DNA from: Promethearchaeota archaeon
GTDB taxonomy: Archaea > Asgardarchaeota > Lokiarchaeia > Sigyniarchaeales > SOKP01
NCBI GenBank assembly: GCA_030603385.1
Contig: JAUVXW010000026.1
Location: 1-62,924, forward strand
DNA: 62,924 nucleotides
Direction: 5' to 3'
The notes under the pieces are model-generated. The model was not told the DNA's origin, did not search any database, and was given only the letters and a program-made list of their open reading frames with translations. A program made the translations under genes and the position numbers. Each line of letters starts with the position of its first letter. Position 1 is the stretch's first letter. This document shows positions 61,001 to 62,924 of this stretch, piece after piece.

Positions 61001-61830
61001 AAACAATATTTGAAAAAGACCTAGGAATGTATAGTGGATATATAACTGAGGTAAAAAAATTCCTCGAATCAATTGGCACATTAGATCAAATTGGAAACCT
61101 TTACGAGAAAAAACTGAAAAAAGAACTAAAGAAGGTAATTTATCCCAAAGCTTCACGGCATTATAAAGATAAAGCAGATATAAAAAGATGCAGAGATGAG
61201 ATATTTACTCTATTGATAAGACACGAATATATAGTGGAAAATCATCCTAAGACGGCAAGTGGTTCGGAATCACTTAGAACATCTTATTCCGTAGGATCTC
61301 AGTATCAGAAGGCATTAGAAGATGAATTTGAATCTAATCAACCATATGCTCTAGAAGCTATTGAAAATGAGTCTACTAATTCTTTAACTTTTTTAGAAGA
61401 ACGTCATCAACAGCCACGAAAGTTCATAATTGAGGAAGGTAATTTAAAAAAAGCGCTCATGCGAGAATTTAGCAACTTTAACTTCGAAGTCTTTACCATC
61501 TATAATTACATAAAAAATGACGATTTCAAAAATGCGCTCAAACTCGAACACAATTTCATACGAAGGTTTCTTACGGAAGTATACAAACATTATTTTAACT
61601 CTGATGACATGGTTACCACCAAAAATTTAAATGATTTCATTAAGCACCTTAGTGTAGATTGTAAGATGCCTTTTACTAAAGAAGAATTACAAAGTTATTT
61701 AGAGCAATTTAAGATGATTGATTTTGAGTATAATAATGCAGAATCCAGATCTAAAGAACTCTATGAATACTTGTTTATATTTTTCAGTAAACTGCAATCA
61801 TACATATACAATGAAAATGAGGAGGATTGA
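58048..61830 (+). CDS. VirB4/HerA-like ATPase-fold membrane protein with lost P-loop (operon gene 4)
   Basis: The 1260-aa protein has two pairs of transmembrane helices (about 47-93 and 282-332). Each pair precedes a domain reminiscent of VirB4/TraC N-terminal domains (about 105-265 and 345-560). An ATPase-like core starts near 590. The P-loop place reads NGTYSSREL (614-621) instead of GTTGSGKS, so the catalytic Lys is Glu. The Walker B strand is IFIPHIDMFF (D828, next residue Met, not Glu). The GANQ sensor-like strand (862-865) and the acidic LIFDFRG turn are kept. A helical tail of about 300 residues follows. It probably forms a ring or scaffold without ATP hydrolysis. Confidence 0.6.
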   Translation: MASFSKKYSSEEGKKMRIVIDEKSSKKEIPRIWKINPSFKHINSAFTIARSIFFVVIVVFFMVSTYLITFDLSMAIGAGVLIITMFIFVFRDHIYFLNSLSSLSFKKAKKIYPFQDILFLLDGETSSTVYISNKRDLVHTGLAIFRIKVIPENIHASVNLFIKSLSEYKNMVSFTYQIIQTPLLKKGQNELGGSVQTNIYFCVYCSVKGILSRNKFRVLKDKMYSLENILQSNFVGNFHHFQILHLSGRNLINALRTYFFKFPSKIRNEEIEVVRKFRIKPDFLIKALFCSILFISSSILLSSLGLSLIYILLFNIALLGVLVYFWWQELLFVIFNQSLIKSSYFITINPFSDTAFFCYRGIPDSIFAYVDNKLLVGMKMFNLALIRPPSYFRTDKFIQGIMNQKVSFGYTCINSPLSFEVFYKKYLDYLNLNTHRSLLLSDWRVQTKLDGINWLAMRSGMWQTFLTLSACEFKYIETLSSEVIENLEEQLHLKALKLYNAFNTHFFNCDLVQLRRRVLLSGIISTLVKNKDFTINGTHLNYLIIQGKFLVSLTEIVDELKKGITTRVASEFNTPLKLKNSIVIGDTINTEVLEKEIPFGFTKEQLSNILIVNGTYSSRELLAMKIVSQLVEKNKPSLIFDFRGVWSKLLKHFEDTPFENDFLYFKLGTAFSLDPLKSNIPYDKDNVEFMDYIFDAYALAFQKQKNTIDIMRNAIQQNPNLDMESLNVHLVNQNKWENPVSDTLLALFRDLNPQDLAYLHISTLKTGENIITFQDFINTNKTVIIDLSIITDLPKLVFVAFLIISKIIHFLKRNSEYVERYIFIPHIDMFFRSFNIERNNDYGKIYKFLDPLIEKGFGLLFGANQMYYLHPNLVKYFNNIVTFRATDKRDIGALINRMNLQEMHGTGIYSRSRKETYQIQYLESMKSQEAIVKRSDIYQAFPVCFDWNDIKDRTLMDNEEIIAYMDRQGYNLRDTERIILDQIKKTIFEKDLGMYSGYITEVKKFLESIGTLDQIGNLYEKKLKKELKKVIYPKASRHYKDKADIKRCRDEIFTLLIRHEYIVENHPKTASGSESLRTSYSVGSQYQKALEDEFESNQPYALEAIENESTNSLTFLEERHQQPRKFIIEEGNLKKALMREFSNFNFEVFTIYNYIKNDDFKNALKLEHNFIRRFLTEVYKHYFNSDDMVTTKNLNDFIKHLSVDCKMPFTKEELQSYLEQFKMIDFEYNNAESRSKELYEYLFIFFSKLQSYIYNENEED

Positions 61831-61831
61831 A

Positions 61832-62197
61832 TTGAGCAGTAAAAAACAAGGCCAACAAAAAATGTTATCTGAGATGATCGAAAAGATCTTATTTGATGAG
61901 AAGGAACTCGAAGTACTTAAGGATTTAATTAGTGATATACGGATCGGAAGGACTGAGCCGAAACAATTAAGAGCAGCGATAATTGAGAATCGGGCAAATA
62001 TCTTAAATAAAATTCTAAATATTTTTCCATACTATAGCAAACAGATATCCTACCAACAACAGATTGATGATTTTACTGAAAAAGACTCATCCTTACAAAT
62101 ACAAAACGAACTGAAAGAAAAAAACGAACTCCTTAGACGAGTAGGGGAATGGATGCAAGACACTCGTAAAAAATTAGAAGAAAAAACTGATACCTAA
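61832..62197 (+). CDS. Coiled-coil protein (operon gene 5)
   Basis: The 121-aa all-helical charged protein has likely coiled coil at about 75-115 (FTEKDSSLQIQNELKEKNEL). The start is TTG at 61832: GAGGAGG lies 8 nt ahead, and it begins 1 nt after the stop of gene 4. An upstream in-frame reading to 61718 runs back inside gene 4 and is not needed. No family recognised; it is probably a cytoplasmic partner of the membrane complex. Confidence 0.6.
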   Translation: MSSKKQGQQKMLSEMIEKILFDEKELEVLKDLISDIRIGRTEPKQLRAAIIENRANILNKILNIFPYYSKQISYQQQIDDFTEKDSSLQIQNELKEKNELLRRVGEWMQDTRKKLEEKTDT

Positions 62198-62317
62198 ACA
62201 TTGTGTTATTTTACTTTCTCTTAATAAAGTTAAAATTTACTCAATTCTTACATAACATCTTTTAGCATAGCTATAATCTGGAGCATAATAGGTTTTTTTC
62301 AACGTTAAGCAAGCCCA

Positions 62318-62542
62318 ATGCTAATCTCAAGAAAATGGGGGTTTGTTGCATGGTTTATTTCTTTTCTTATTACTTACGTTAGCTATTCTTACTTTTCTAT
62401 ATTACTTGTTATGTCGTTCTATAAAATCAAATTCAAATTTGAAAAGGTACCCCTTGAGATTATGGTTCCCATTATTGAACCAGTAATTAATTTTCTTTTC
62501 GGACTGAATTATCCATTATTTTCCTTCTTTTATTATTTATAA
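62318..62542 (+). CDS. Possible small membrane protein
   Basis: The 74-aa reading has two or three hydrophobic segments (WGFVAWFISFLITYVSYSYF, MVPIIEPVINFLFGL). It has no homologue I recognise, and no clear ribosome site or extended promoter. It may be chance coding in AT-rich DNA. Confidence 0.3.
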   Translation: MLISRKWGFVAWFISFLITYVSYSYFSILLVMSFYKIKFKFEKVPLEIMVPIIEPVINFLFGLNYPLFSFFYYL

Positions 62543-62800
62543 CAAAATAAGAGAAATTATTTGATTCCTACATTTGAACGTAGTCCTAACATTAAAACCA
62601 TCGAATTTTATAAAGTAATAATAATGAAACTATTTTTAGATTAATAATAACCCTCTAATTAAAATTGATCATTTTCGACATTGAAGTAAAGACTTAAATT
62701 TTGTCGGTATGATTATTATATAGAGGAGTTTATAGAAAGTGCTATAAGAATAATATTTTAGCTAAATTACTGAATGCACTCAAAACAAAAGGTGTAAGAA
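62543..62800. other. AT-rich intergenic region; nothing supportable
   Basis: These 258 bp before the small GTPase show no hairpin longer than 5 bp and no ORF I would support. An AGGTG ribosome-site-like sequence lies near 62789-62793. Confidence 0.3.
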
Positions 62801-62924
62801 ATGAGCAAGGAGTTAATCTACAAAATATGTCTTTTTGGAGATAGAAATGTTGGAAAAACTTCATTAACCCAAGCAGGTATTCAAAAAAAGGAAGTAAAGC
62901 CACCAGTATGCATAGATATTGCGA
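62801..62924 (+). CDS. Small Ras/Rab-like GTPase (3' end outside window)
   Basis: The first 41 codons read MSKELIYKICLFGDRNVGKTSLT and onward without a stop to the window edge. G1 is GDRNVGKTS (G13-S21), directly after a hydrophobic first strand, as in Ras/Rab/Rag-like proteins. The Gly-Asp start of G1 differs from the MglA-type GTPase at 31549. GGTGTAAGAA just upstream can serve as a ribosome site. G2 to G5 lie beyond the window. Confidence 0.8.
   Translation, partial: MSKELIYKICLFGDRNVGKTSLTQAGIQKKEVKPPVCIDIA

Noticed and set aside
61718..62197. 159-aa version of the coiled-coil gene
   Set aside because: It would overlap gene 4 by 113 nt; the TTG at 61832 has a strong GAGGAGG site.
54478..62197. 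Integrated conjugative or viral element
   Set aside because: No relaxase, integrase, capsid, pilin or attachment repeats are visible; a chromosomal system is the simpler view.
1..62924. CRISPR arrays, insertion sequences, rRNA genes
   Set aside because: No spaced direct repeats, transposase motifs or rRNA-like GC-rich blocks were seen on reading through.

Overview
The window looks like a piece of an Asgard archaeal chromosome, most likely of the Lokiarchaeia type. It is strongly AT-rich and has archaeal information-processing genes: a TFB, FEN1, RadA, a RadB-like ATPase, Hef and a Ski2/Hel308-type helicase. It also has eukaryote-flavoured small-GTPase parts: an MglA-type GTPase next to a Roadblock protein, a second GTPase cut by the right edge, and a membrane protein with a longin/Roadblock-like cytoplasmic domain. 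Large secreted proteins carry one C-terminal anchor, and one of them ends in an IPGY-membrane-helix-basic tail of the kind seen on Lokiarchaeal surface proteins. I saw no rRNA, tRNA, insertion sequence or CRISPR array.

Layout. (1) 1-11.4 kb is metabolic: a MalY/PatB-type PLP enzyme (cut by the left edge), a radical SAM protein, an esterase, a PPOX flavoprotein, a two-subunit IpdAB/glutaconate-type CoA-transferase-fold enzyme, enoyl-CoA hydratase, MaoC hydratase, acyl-CoA dehydrogenase, aldo/keto reductase and a nitronate monooxygenase-family (IpdC-like) flavoprotein. (2) 11.4-17.6 kb holds two large membrane proteins (UPF0182 fused to FN3; a receptor-like protein with a longin-like tail), separated by a 576-bp gap with hairpins. 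(3) 17.7-24.1 kb returns to CoA metabolism: NIF3/DUF34, enoyl-CoA hydratase, two more nitronate monooxygenase-like proteins, a hotdog thioesterase, an EamA-like transporter and a SagB-type flavoprotein. (4) 24.3-30 kb: a solo winged-helix protein, a bacterial-type NAD+-dependent DNA ligase and a duplicated-domain surface protein. (5) 30-34.8 kb: an MglA GTPase/Roadblock/448-aa operon, a TFB-like cyclin protein and FEN1. (6) 34.7-38.6 kb: zinc ribbons, small membrane proteins, an ICMT-like methyltransferase and UPF0175. (7) 38.6-43 kb: RadA with an extra C-terminal HhH domain, a third enoyl-CoA hydratase, and an operon of an M50-like protease, a small membrane protein and a RecA-fold ATPase. 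(8) 43.4-54.2 kb: TFB, a secreted alpha/alpha-toroid protein, a wHTH-Hef-zinc-ribbon operon, a trio of tiny proteins and a Ski2-type helicase with a SWIM-like zinc motif. (9) 54.2-62.2 kb: a structured-RNA candidate followed by a tight five-gene operon. That operon encodes an HhH-containing membrane protein, two membrane proteins, a 1260-aa VirB4/HerA-like ATPase with a broken P-loop, and a coiled-coil protein.

Working together. The first 23 kb plus the lone hydratase at 40.3 kb form a toolkit for breaking down CoA esters by beta-oxidation and ring hydrolysis. Its gene combination resembles the actinobacterial IpdA/IpdB/IpdC/EchA20 set for steroid rings. The second half is dominated by DNA repair, transcription and membrane/GTPase modules. 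Many of its units share one extended promoter, TTTTTYCTTTAWATA, 20-60 nt before the start codon. The five-gene operon at 54.5-62.2 kb is the best candidate for an undescribed system: a membrane complex that could bind DNA through HhH motifs and is built around an ATPase-fold scaffold.
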